From Gammaproteobacteria bacterium (GTDB lineage Bacteria > Pseudomonadota > Gammaproteobacteria > DSM-16500), in contig JAHCAO010000001.1 of NCBI GenBank assembly GCA_019634835.1, positions 62,001 through 126,000 on the forward strand: a stretch of 64,000 nt of DNA, written 5' to 3'. The notes beneath the pieces are model-generated. The model did not search any database, was not told the DNA's origin, and was given only the letters and a program-made list of their open reading frames with translations. Position numbers and translations under genes: made by a program. Shown piece after piece: positions 44,762 through 53,057 of the stretch; within the stretch, counting starts at the first letter, position 1, and each line of letters starts with the position of its first letter.

Positions 44762-46933
44762 CTAACACTCCTTCTTTAGTGTGATTTCAGCAATAGGACG
44801 AGTTGCTTTCTTTTTATGTTTTGGGCTCCAACTATCAATTAGAAACAAAGTGTGTGTCTTATTGCTGATGGTGACTTTCTTAAATGAACGACCAAAGAAA
44901 CGCCAATCATGACAGCAATTCTTGCCTTTAATAGAAAGCATTTGATCGTTTTTAGGAGCATTCGTATTGTAATTTGATTTTTTATTTTTATTTTCAAAAT
45001 TGGTTGCAGTAGTGGTATTACCTTGTTGAGTGAAAACCTGACTGTGAATGATAAAACCTTTTTTGCCTTTGCTATTACCTAAAACATAACCTCTTGTACA
45101 TAGATTATGTAAATCCCAGAAAGCCGCTTTATTTGTATGATAAATAATATCTATAAGTTCAGGATGAATACATACATAATTTTGATCAACAGAGTAAGGA
45201 GCATAAAGTTGATAAATCGAGCAGTTTGGATCGGCGAACCGATAAATATGCTGATTGTCCCATTTGATTTCTTGTTTCATTTTATTGTCATGAGGTACAG
45301 TAGAACCAACAGAATTTTTATTATTTGCTGATTTTTTATTTTTTTTCTTATCCTTTCTGTTATGGGAGTGGGTGGGCTCTACCACCGATAACGTCTGTTG
45401 TTTATTATCAACAGATTTAACATCAACTAAAGTTGTTGTGGTCGCGACTACACTAGCTGTAGTAGAAGTCGAATTTGTTGAAAAATTAATATGAGAAATA
45501 TTTTTGGAAATACTATTTTGATCTTTAATTTCAAGCCATAAATCGATAGTTTTTTTAAAAACATCGACAGATAGGTGATGCGGTTTTTCGAAAACAACGG
45601 AATCATTGTCTTGATAACAAAATATTTTTTTTGCCAGACATATGTTATAAAATGAAGCGACTTGATCTGGTTCGCATTTTACTACAATTACATATTTTTC
45701 TTTGTTACCTTCTTTCTCAGCAAGTTTAATGGAGTCAAAAAAGCCGATGTTCAATAATTCTAAAGCTTTGTACTTACTATTTGTTATATCTTTTTTTAGT
45801 TTGTGTATGACTATATTTATCGCAATTAAATTGGCTTCAAATGCTGATATCCGTTCTTTTTGATCTGATTCTTGACCTTGATATTCTGGATGCAGTTTTT
45901 TTGGATTTTCAAATAACTCGATGTTTTTCTGAATACAGTCTTTTGATACCGTTGCAAAAAATAGCGCTTCCTCAGGATTATTATTACATAATTTACCAGA
46001 TGAAAATTTGGTCATTAAAATTAAATCATCAGAAAAAGGGATTCCAAAATCATAATCTTTAGTGGCCTGGCGTCTCACTTTTGAGAAATAATGTCTTGCA
46101 GTGGAAAAATCTTGCTTTTGAATGGCTAACTGCCATTTCATGTCCAAATATAATTCTGTAATACTTTGATAGTATAAAGGATCACTTTCAGATTTAATTT
46201 TTGCTATCTCTGATTTGAAATAGATTAAATATTTTTCAACCTCATCTAATTGACCAGTTTGAAAAAAAATATTAATTAGATCTCGCAAAATTGGGCCTGC
46301 AACAATAATCCCAGGATTTTGTTGAATAGCTAATATCTTTTGAAAATTAGCAGCATCAGAAGTAATTAAGAGGCAATGATTTGATAGAAAAAGATTTAAC
46401 TCATAAAGTATTTTAACATGATCAATGTTGTTTATTAGAAAATTGAAATCATTATTTCTGGTCCTGTAGTTAATCAATCTAGCTTGTAAGTTAACTAAAG
46501 ATAATAAAATAGCAAACATATCCGTTTCAATTTTTAATGCAGCATTTTTTGGTTTGCTTATCCTTAATTGATTTAAAATATGTGTGAATGCTAGATTGAT
46601 TGCATTAAAGAAATACCGATGGAGTGCTGTAAGAACTTCAAAAGGGAGCGTTGGAGTATTAATATCAAATTCGCATAATTGAGCAATTTTACTAACTTGT
46701 TGATTTAAACTATCGAATATCGGTTCAGGATCATCATTTTTTTGTAATTTAGCTAATAATTCTCGACCTAATTCTTGATTCAGTTTTATGGTACTATTTT
46801 TTAAGAGATTTGTTTTTAGCTCACGACAGGCAATCTCGACTAATTGCCACGTTAAATCACGTGAGACGATGCTTTTCGATTTAAGCTTTTGCTTAAGGCG
46901 ATCTTTTGTTGAATTTCGATGCACTCTTTGCAC
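44762..46933 (-). CDS. Large hypothetical protein, effector-like
   Basis: 723 residues, not recognised. The first 470 residues are helical and resemble a tetratricopeptide-like or all-alpha scaffold (for example YYQSITELYLDMKWQLAIQKQ, DFSTARHYFSKVRRQ). Then comes a low-complexity stretch of Ser, Thr, Asn, Lys (STNSTSTTASVVATTTTL ... NRKDKKKNKKSANNKNS), and a C-terminal 170-residue part with several aromatic and Cys residues (YRFADPNCSIYQLYAPYSV). No signal peptide. Size, low complexity and lack of bacterial relatives I can name suggest a secreted effector, but this is inference. Confidence 0.6.
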   Translation of the reverse strand: MQRVHRNSTKDRLKQKLKSKSIVSRDLTWQLVEIACRELKTNLLKNSTIKLNQELGRELLAKLQKNDDPEPIFDSLNQQVSKIAQLCEFDINTPTLPFEVLTALHRYFFNAINLAFTHILNQLRISKPKNAALKIETDMFAILLSLVNLQARLINYRTRNNDFNFLINNIDHVKILYELNLFLSNHCLLITSDAANFQKILAIQQNPGIIVAGPILRDLINIFFQTGQLDEVEKYLIYFKSEIAKIKSESDPLYYQSITELYLDMKWQLAIQKQDFSTARHYFSKVRRQATKDYDFGIPFSDDLILMTKFSSGKLCNNNPEEALFFATVSKDCIQKNIELFENPKKLHPEYQGQESDQKERISAFEANLIAINIVIHKLKKDITNSKYKALELLNIGFFDSIKLAEKEGNKEKYVIVVKCEPDQVASFYNICLAKKIFCYQDNDSVVFEKPHHLSVDVFKKTIDLWLEIKDQNSISKNISHINFSTNSTSTTASVVATTTTLVDVKSVDNKQQTLSVVEPTHSHNRKDKKKNKKSANNKNSVGSTVPHDNKMKQEIKWDNQHIYRFADPNCSIYQLYAPYSVDQNYVCIHPELIDIIYHTNKAAFWDLHNLCTRGYVLGNSKGKKGFIIHSQVFTQQGNTTTATNFENKNKKSNYNTNAPKNDQMLSIKGKNCCHDWRFFGRSFKKVTISNKTHTLFLIDSWSPKHKKKATRPIAEITLKKEC

Positions 46934-47006
46934 CTAATATGTTTTTAAGGTATAAAATTGAACGTCAAAACGCTATCTTTGTCAATATCCTCTACTCCAT
47001 TTTCTG

Positions 47007-47153
47007 ATGACTGAAACAATTATGTCTATCAAAAAAGAAACTGCTCTTGCAGAACAATCCATTAAGTGGTTCAAATTTGATGTGAAACATCTTTTTTATA
47101 CACTTGAGACAACCAAAATCTTGCCCAACTCTTCCTTAATGAAATGTAACTGA
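47007..47153 (+). CDS. Possible small protein, 48 residues
   Basis: ATG 47007 opens MTETIMSIKKETALAEQSIK and runs to TGA 47151-47153. It is the only frame in the 338-base gap between the divergent large protein and crcB. No Shine-Dalgarno is convincing and no family is recognised; it may be chance. The rest of the gap is AT-rich and holds the crcB promoter candidate. Confidence 0.25.
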   Translation: MTETIMSIKKETALAEQSIKWFKFDVKHLFYTLETTKILPNSSLMKCN

Positions 47154-47183
47154 TTTTTCACCCGATTTAACCAATCAATCTCG

Positions 47184-47213
47184 TTTAACCGCCTGTTAAA
47201 ACTGCGTTATAAT
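47184..47213 (+). promoter_or_regulatory. Candidate sigma-70 promoter for crcB
   Basis: TTTAAC (47184-47189), 18-base spacer, TATAAT (47208-47213), 58 bases upstream of the GTG start. No fluoride-riboswitch fold could be recognised between it and the gene. Confidence 0.45.
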
Positions 47214-47271
47214 CCATGCTAGCATCAATCACACATGTAAAATCAGATTACAATGTACAAGGAGACATCAA

Positions 47272-47649
47272 GTGTTAGATACGCTTTTGATTTTTGTTGG
47301 CGCCGGCTGCGGCGGTGTTTTTCGTTACTGGATATCTAATATTTCCTACTGGTTTCTAGGTCGTCAGTTCCCATACGGTACGCTCATCGTCAATGTAAGC
47401 GGGTGTTTTTTGATGGGGCTTCTTTTTATTCTATTAATTGAAAGATTCAATGGATTGGGATCACAATTACGCTCATTATTGTTAATAGGGCTTTTAGGTG
47501 GCTATACCACCTTTTCTTCTTTTTCCATCGAAACACTTAACCTTTTTGAAAATGGAGCATTCCTAAGTGGAGTTGCTAATATTTTACTTAGTATCATTCT
47601 ATGTCTTGCTGCAACTTGGCTCGGCGTTATTGGAGGACGGCAATTATGA
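47272..47649 (+). CDS. crcB: Fluoride channel CrcB/Fluc
   Basis: Small dual-topology membrane protein that exports fluoride. 125 residues with four transmembrane helices; FVGAGCGGVFRYWIS, FPYGTLIVNVSGCFLMGLL and LLGGYTTFSSFSIET are the conserved blocks, including the Asn and Phe pair of the pore. Start is GTG 47272 with AAGGAG seven bases upstream. The following DUF190 gene overlaps by four bases. Confidence 0.95.
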   Translation: MLDTLLIFVGAGCGGVFRYWISNISYWFLGRQFPYGTLIVNVSGCFLMGLLFILLIERFNGLGSQLRSLLLIGLLGGYTTFSSFSIETLNLFENGAFLSGVANILLSIILCLAATWLGVIGGRQL

Positions 47650-47948
47650 AAACCGTAGATGTAATCTTCGTTAGAATTTATATAACAGAGTCATCCCATA
47701 TGTTAAACACAACGGTAAATTATCTTAAAGATGAAGCAAAAATTCGGGGTATAAGCGTATTTCGAGCCATTAGTGGCTTTGGTGATACAGGAAATCATAC
47801 CGCTTCGCTAGTCGACCTCTCGCTAGATTTACCTCTTTCCATCGAGTTTTTTGATAGCAAGGACAAGGTAGAGCCTGCATTAGAATACCTAAGTAACATC
47901 ATTAAGCATGAACATATCGTTTTTTGGGAGGCCAAAGTTAATGATTAA
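47646..47948 (+). CDS. DUF190-family protein
   Basis: 100 residues from ATG 47646, which overlaps the crcB stop (ATGA). FVRIYITESSH, LNTTVNYLKDEAKIRGISVFRAISGFG and LPLSIEFFDSKDKVEPAL are typical of DUF190, a PII-like small fold frequently encoded next to crcB. A regulatory or accessory part in fluoride resistance is presumed from that linkage. The frame extends to 47601 but inside crcB. Confidence 0.88.
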   Translation: MKTVDVIFVRIYITESSHMLNTTVNYLKDEAKIRGISVFRAISGFGDTGNHTASLVDLSLDLPLSIEFFDSKDKVEPALEYLSNIIKHEHIVFWEAKVND

Positions 47949-48069
47949 AGCAACATCAAGAATTATTAAAAAATAAACTATAATTGATTGGTGGGCATGT
48001 ATTTTTTGTTTAGTAAAACAATGGATAACCCCTTTTATCTCATAGGTTTTTATTATGAAGACTTATTCT

Positions 48070-50019
48070 CTAATTATGCTTCTTCACCCAATTAATCAAG
48101 CCGCCCACCCCTAATACTTCAATTTGTCGTTTTGACAAATGATGTTGTAACGTGATTGCAATATTTTTTCCTTCAATAGCCGCCTGTAATTCATTTCCTG
48201 ATTTAATCAATTCAAGAATATTTTCAATAACGATGACGTCTCCCTGATTAACCTTTTTATAATCATCAGCATTGATAAAAGTTAAAGGCAAGATACCAAA
48301 ATTAATTAAGTTCTGCCAATGAATGCGCGCAAAACTTTTAGCAATGACTAACTGTAAGCCAAGATATCTGGGTGCAAGCGCTGCATGTTCACGACTTGAT
48401 CCTTGACCATAATTTTCTCCACCGACTACCGCATGCTGCTCATTTTTTTCCGTCAACACTTTGGCACGCTTAGAATAAGTTTCATCAATCATGTCAAAAG
48501 CAAATTCACTGATTTTGGGAATATTACTGCGAAAAGGTAGAACTCGCGCTCCAGCTGGAAGAATTTCATCGGTAGAAATATTATCATCCATTTTTAATAA
48601 CACAGTTAATTTAAGATTATTTGAAATTGGCTCTAATGCAGGAATTGATTTGATGTTTGGCCCTTTCACTAATTTTATTTTACTTGCTTCAGATGATGAT
48701 AGCGGCGCTTGCATCATGTCGTTATTCATGATTATTTTCTTCGTTCTTTTTATTTTCGGATAAGGAATATCTAAATCCCGAGGATCTGTAATAACCCCTG
48801 TAAGCGCGGAAGCCGTTGCAACTTCAGGACTACATAGATACACATTATCTTCTTTTGTTCCTGACCTACCTGGAAAATTTCTTGGCACAGTACGCAAACT
48901 ATTGCGACCTGTAGCAGGTGCTTGGCCCATGCCAATACATCCATTGCATCCAGTTTGATGTATACGCGCACCAGCATGGATAAGATCTCCCAGCAACCCA
49001 TTTTCTGCCAATTCTTCCAGCATATTACGTGTTGCTGGATTGATATCAAACGAAACATTCGCATTGATTTGTTTACCTTTCACCATTAAGGCAGAAATTG
49101 CAAAATCACGATAGCCAGGATTGGCAGATGATCCTATGTAAGCTTGATATAAATCTCGCCCTTTTACTTCATACACTGGCTTAACATTTCCCGGGCTTGA
49201 AGGTAAAGCGATGAGTGGCTCTAATTTTGATAGATCAATCACATCATTTTTATCATATTTTGCACCTTTATCTGAAGACAACGCTACCCAATCATGTTCT
49301 CGCCCACACAGCTTTAGAAATTGCAGAGTGGTTTTATCTGATGGGAATACTGTTCCTGTTGCACCAAGCTCTGCACCCATGTTTGCAATGACATGTCTAT
49401 CCCATAAATCTAAATGCCTTAACCCATCACCATGATATTCAATCACATAATCCACTCCACCTTTAACACTATGGCGGCGCAATAACTCTAAGATAATATC
49501 TTTTGCACTCACCCAATCTGACATTTTCCCAGTAAGTTTTACCCCCATTACTTTTGGCATTTTGACGAAAAATGAATAACCAGCCATGGCCATGGCCACT
49601 TCCAGCCCACCGGTACCGATCGCAAGCATTCCCAACGCACCGCCAGCACAAGTATGACTATCAGAACCCACCATAACTTTCCCTGGCTTACCAAAATATT
49701 CCATATGAAGCGGATGACTTACACCATTACCCGCACGACTAAACCATAGACCAAAACGTTGTGCAGCACTTTGTAAGAAAAGATGATCATCTGCATTTTT
49801 AAAATCTTCCTGAATGAGGTTGTGATCAACATATTGAACTGATAAATCTGTTTTAATTCGATCAAGCCCCATGGCCTCAAGTTCTAGCATAACAAGCGTA
49901 CCTGTTGCATCCTGACATAGTGTCTGATCAACTTTGAGAGCAATTTCTTCACCAGGCGTCATATCACCTTCAAGAAGGTGTGAGTGAATAATTTTCTGAG
50001 TCATATTCATGGGCACCAT
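48070..50019 (-). CDS. acn: Aconitate hydratase, Aquifex-type
   Basis: Converts citrate to isocitrate in the TCA cycle, with a 4Fe-4S cluster. Cluster cysteines are in GSDSHTCAGG and HQTGCNGCIGMGQAP; the C-terminal swivel domain has GGENYGQGSSREHAALAPRYLG (key: GSSREHAA). 649 residues is much shorter than AcnA or AcnB of E. coli and matches the putative Aquifex-type aconitase subgroup. ATG 50019 is chosen because AAGGAG lies seven bases upstream; the frame is open to 50052. With maeA and mdh in this window it forms part of the C4/C6 acid metabolism. Confidence 0.92.
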   Translation of the reverse strand: MVPMNMTQKIIHSHLLEGDMTPGEEIALKVDQTLCQDATGTLVMLELEAMGLDRIKTDLSVQYVDHNLIQEDFKNADDHLFLQSAAQRFGLWFSRAGNGVSHPLHMEYFGKPGKVMVGSDSHTCAGGALGMLAIGTGGLEVAMAMAGYSFFVKMPKVMGVKLTGKMSDWVSAKDIILELLRRHSVKGGVDYVIEYHGDGLRHLDLWDRHVIANMGAELGATGTVFPSDKTTLQFLKLCGREHDWVALSSDKGAKYDKNDVIDLSKLEPLIALPSSPGNVKPVYEVKGRDLYQAYIGSSANPGYRDFAISALMVKGKQINANVSFDINPATRNMLEELAENGLLGDLIHAGARIHQTGCNGCIGMGQAPATGRNSLRTVPRNFPGRSGTKEDNVYLCSPEVATASALTGVITDPRDLDIPYPKIKRTKKIIMNNDMMQAPLSSSEASKIKLVKGPNIKSIPALEPISNNLKLTVLLKMDDNISTDEILPAGARVLPFRSNIPKISEFAFDMIDETYSKRAKVLTEKNEQHAVVGGENYGQGSSREHAALAPRYLGLQLVIAKSFARIHWQNLINFGILPLTFINADDYKKVNQGDVIVIENILELIKSGNELQAAIEGKNIAITLQHHLSKRQIEVLGVGGLINWVKKHN

Positions 50020-50194
50020 GCAGCACTCCTTTACATAAAATAGGCATCGCAAACGATAGCATCAGTTGGAACTATTCGCTCACCTTTGATCGCACACAAA
50101 CCACTCATGATGGAGTATATAGTCTATAATATTCTTTTAATCACATATACCCATAGCAGTTGAATTTGCACATAAAGAAAAGGATGCCATATAA

Positions 50195-51052
50195 ATGAAA
50201 AGAATGGTTTTCTACTCATGTTTAATCATCCTTTTTATTTTTCTTCTATCCTTATGGGGATTTTATTTAGCCATTCGCCCTATCAAAATAACTTCTCCCA
50301 TCACACCAAAAACGTTTGATATAGACTACGAGCATGTACAATTTAAGACCTCAGATCACATCTTAATTAAAGGCTGGTTTATTCCCAATAAAAATCCTCA
50401 TGCTAAAACCATCATATTACTTCATGGTTATCCGGCCGATAAAGCTGACATATTGCCATCACGATTATTTTTACATAAAGAATATAATTTATTATTCATT
50501 GATTTTCGTTATTTAGGTGAAAGCCAAGGCAACTATTCTACTATCGGAAAAGATGAAGTATTGGATCTACGGGCTGCTCTCAATTACTTACATCACCGCG
50601 GCATACATGAGGTCGGCATATGGGGATTTTCATTGGGAGCAGCAGTCGCTTTACTAAGCGCACCTGAGGCCAATGAAGTGAAAGCTATTGTTGCTGAAGC
50701 ACCTTTCGCCCGTTTAGACTGGATGGCATATGATTATTATCAAATGCCAGGACTTAATTACATGATGGGAGAGTTGTTACACCTTTGGGCATGGATCTTT
50801 CTGAGAATTGATATTAAAGAGATACGACCGGTAGATTCTATCAAGAAATTAAAAGTACCTTTATTACTTATTTACTCCAAACAAGATCGAGTCATTCAAT
50901 ATCAGCACGCATTACTAATGCAACAAGCATCACAGCATAATCCTTACGTGGAGTTTATCCTGATTGACAATACACGTCATGGCGAACCCATGAAAAGTTA
51001 TCAAGTAAAAATTAAGGAGTTTTTTTCCAAGAATCTAGGGCCCGAAACATAA
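50195..51052 (+). CDS. Alpha/beta hydrolase with N-terminal membrane anchor
   Basis: 285 residues. The first 25 residues are a signal-anchor (MVFYSCLIILFIFLLSLWGF). The hydrolase fold shows LLHGYPADKAD (oxyanion region), DFRYLGESQGNYSTIG, the nucleophile elbow WGFSLGAAVA with Ser (about residue 149), the acid in YSKQDRVI and His in TRHGEP. The family is similar to YqkD/BEM46-like hydrolases of unknown substrate. AAAGGATG precedes the ATG. Confidence 0.82.
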   Translation: MKRMVFYSCLIILFIFLLSLWGFYLAIRPIKITSPITPKTFDIDYEHVQFKTSDHILIKGWFIPNKNPHAKTIILLHGYPADKADILPSRLFLHKEYNLLFIDFRYLGESQGNYSTIGKDEVLDLRAALNYLHHRGIHEVGIWGFSLGAAVALLSAPEANEVKAIVAEAPFARLDWMAYDYYQMPGLNYMMGELLHLWAWIFLRIDIKEIRPVDSIKKLKVPLLLIYSKQDRVIQYQHALLMQQASQHNPYVEFILIDNTRHGEPMKSYQVKIKEFFSKNLGPET

Positions 51053-51165
51053 GGAATAGTTTATTACCTGTGCCTTCTTGTTGCAGAAAAACATCATGCA
51101 CCTGGTATTACCTCAATGCTCAGCATGAATTTGTACATACTGCTTAGTCTGCTATTATTATACCG

Positions 51166-52653
51166 ATGAACACCATCCCAAAACTCCTAAGCAAAACCAA
51201 ACTCATAAAAGGGTATCGCTGCCTAAAGTGCATCTACCTGACAATTCACCGTCCAGAATTAGAAGCCCCCATCACGCCTGAAACACAAGCACTATTTGAC
51301 CAAGGCAATGAGGTTGGCGCCAAAGCCAGAGAATATTTCCCTAATGGCATTTTGGTTGACAATAAACCATGGGATTTTTCAGGCGCGATTGAAAGAACAC
51401 GTAAATTACTTGCTAGTAACACCCCTGTCATTTACGAAGCAGCATTTGAACACATGGGATGTTACACACGCCCTGACGTTATCCAGTATTCCCCTGAATC
51501 AAAGCGTTGGAAAATATTTGAAGTTAAGTCTACCACCAAAGTGAAACCTGAACATTATGACGATATTGGTCTACAAGCTTGGATTATAGCTAATGGCGGC
51601 TTACCCATAGAACAAATCAATCTTGTTCACTTGAATGCTGAATGCCGCTATCCAGATCTTAGCAATCTCTTTACCATCGTTGACGTAACGCAGGAAATCC
51701 GTGATAGATATTTCACTATCAAGCCTAAACTTGCAGAAATATTTTCAGCCATCAGACAATCTAACATTCCTGACATTGATATTGGAGAATACTGTCTTAC
51801 CCCTACCAAATGTGGATTTAAAGATTATTGCTGGCAGAAAATTCCAACCATGAGTGTTTTTAATCTACCAGGTATTAGAAATAGAAAATGGGATTTCTAC
51901 AACGATGGAACGATTAAACTTGATGATCCTCGCTTGTCTGATCTCAACGACATACAAGAGCGTGTGGTTACCTGCTTCAAAACAGGTGAACGATTTGTTG
52001 ATTATGATGCGATTCGCATTGGCATCTCTGAATGGAAATATCCACTGATATTTTTGGATTTTGAAACAATTAACCCTGCTATCCCACGCTATGATGGAAT
52101 CGGCCCCTATCAGCATGTTGCCTTTCAATTTAGCGCACATATCTGGAAATCGCCAGATTCAGCCATCACTCACAAAGAATATCTACATGAAAAAGCCGAT
52201 GATCCGCGGCCTACACTCATCACCGCATTGCTTGACGCATGCGGAGAAAGCGGCTCAATCGTTGCTTACTATAGCAAATTTGAAGCCGGGCAAATCAAAG
52301 CGCTTGCTGATTATTCTACTGAACACCGTGAAGCCCTGCTTAAGCTTCGTGATCGACTTGTCGATCCATTGACAATTATCCGTGAAGCTATTTATGACAA
52401 TGCATTCGCAGGCAGCTTTAGTTTGAAAAAAGTTGCGCCTGCATTGCTGGGCAGCAAGCATAGTTATGAAAATATGGATATTGCCGATGGCAGCGCAGCA
52501 CAACGCGCATTTGAAGAATTAATTTCACCCAACACTTCCAACTCAAGAAAACGGTTTTTAAAAAATGCCTTGCTTGAGTATTGCAAAAAAGATACGTTGG
52601 TTATGGTTGAATTAGTGACCTGGTTAATGGTCTATTCATCACGAGTTATCTAA
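51166..52653 (+). CDS. DUF2779 protein: PD-(D/E)XK plus DEDD nuclease-like
   Basis: 495 residues. The N-terminal part has YRCLKCIYL, the nuclease core TRPDVIQY ... WKIFEVKSTT (E-x-K), and a cysteine group in YCLTPTKCGFKDYCW, together resembling the Fe-S RecB/Cas4-like nucleases. After about residue 285, PLIFLDFETINPAIPRYDG starts a DEDD-type exonuclease domain (DFE), with later STVAYY-like IVAYYSKFE and LEYCKKDTLVMVEL (D). This fusion is the DUF2779 architecture. Cellular role is not known; a nucleic-acid repair or defence role is inferred. Confidence 0.82.
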   Translation: MNTIPKLLSKTKLIKGYRCLKCIYLTIHRPELEAPITPETQALFDQGNEVGAKAREYFPNGILVDNKPWDFSGAIERTRKLLASNTPVIYEAAFEHMGCYTRPDVIQYSPESKRWKIFEVKSTTKVKPEHYDDIGLQAWIIANGGLPIEQINLVHLNAECRYPDLSNLFTIVDVTQEIRDRYFTIKPKLAEIFSAIRQSNIPDIDIGEYCLTPTKCGFKDYCWQKIPTMSVFNLPGIRNRKWDFYNDGTIKLDDPRLSDLNDIQERVVTCFKTGERFVDYDAIRIGISEWKYPLIFLDFETINPAIPRYDGIGPYQHVAFQFSAHIWKSPDSAITHKEYLHEKADDPRPTLITALLDACGESGSIVAYYSKFEAGQIKALADYSTEHREALLKLRDRLVDPLTIIREAIYDNAFAGSFSLKKVAPALLGSKHSYENMDIADGSAAQRAFEELISPNTSNSRKRFLKNALLEYCKKDTLVMVELVTWLMVYSSRVI

Positions 52654-52690
52654 ATTATCAACCCAGTGCCAACCACTAAACATCCTAGTA

Positions 52691-52996
52691 TCAACGTTTA
52701 GACATCCCCTGATCCAATACATCGAATTCACCATGGTTTTCTACGGAGTTAGCAACAAGTTTCTCTTTTTCTGTAAGCAGCCGATCTATTTCTTCCTGTG
52801 ACAGCTGTGAAAAATTATCTTTATAAATTTTCTTTCCCTTATTACCCCATGAGGAGTTTTTAGTATTATTCACAAATTTCACAGGCCCACCTTTTGATAA
52901 ATATCCTCTAGTCGTAGACATCATAGATCTCGTAAATAAAAATCGAGCCCACATGTTAGCATCCTTTTTTATTTTACTTCCTTTGATCTTAATCAT
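52691..52996 (-). CDS. Small hypothetical basic protein
   Basis: 101 residues, not recognised. Basic N-terminus (MIKIKGSKIKKDANMWARF), then a central KFVNNTKNSSWGNKGKKIYK and an acidic C-terminal helix (LSQEEIDRLLTEKEKLVANS). Lies 61 bases downstream of the zeta-like gene on the same strand and could be its partner; a shorter start at MWARFLF is possible. Confidence 0.5.
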   Translation of the reverse strand: MIKIKGSKIKKDANMWARFLFTRSMMSTTRGYLSKGGPVKFVNNTKNSSWGNKGKKIYKDNFSQLSQEEIDRLLTEKEKLVANSVENHGEFDVLDQGMSKR

Positions 52997-53057
52997 AGCT
53001 TAAAAAATAATGCAATGCTTTTTTACTATAGCATTATCCAATCTTTAACTTTCCCTG

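Noticed and set aside
47160-47271. Fluoride riboswitch expected ahead of crcB
   Set aside because: The conserved GGCGAUGG-like 5' element and pseudoknot could not be found; only a sigma-70 promoter candidate and a Shine-Dalgarno are visible.
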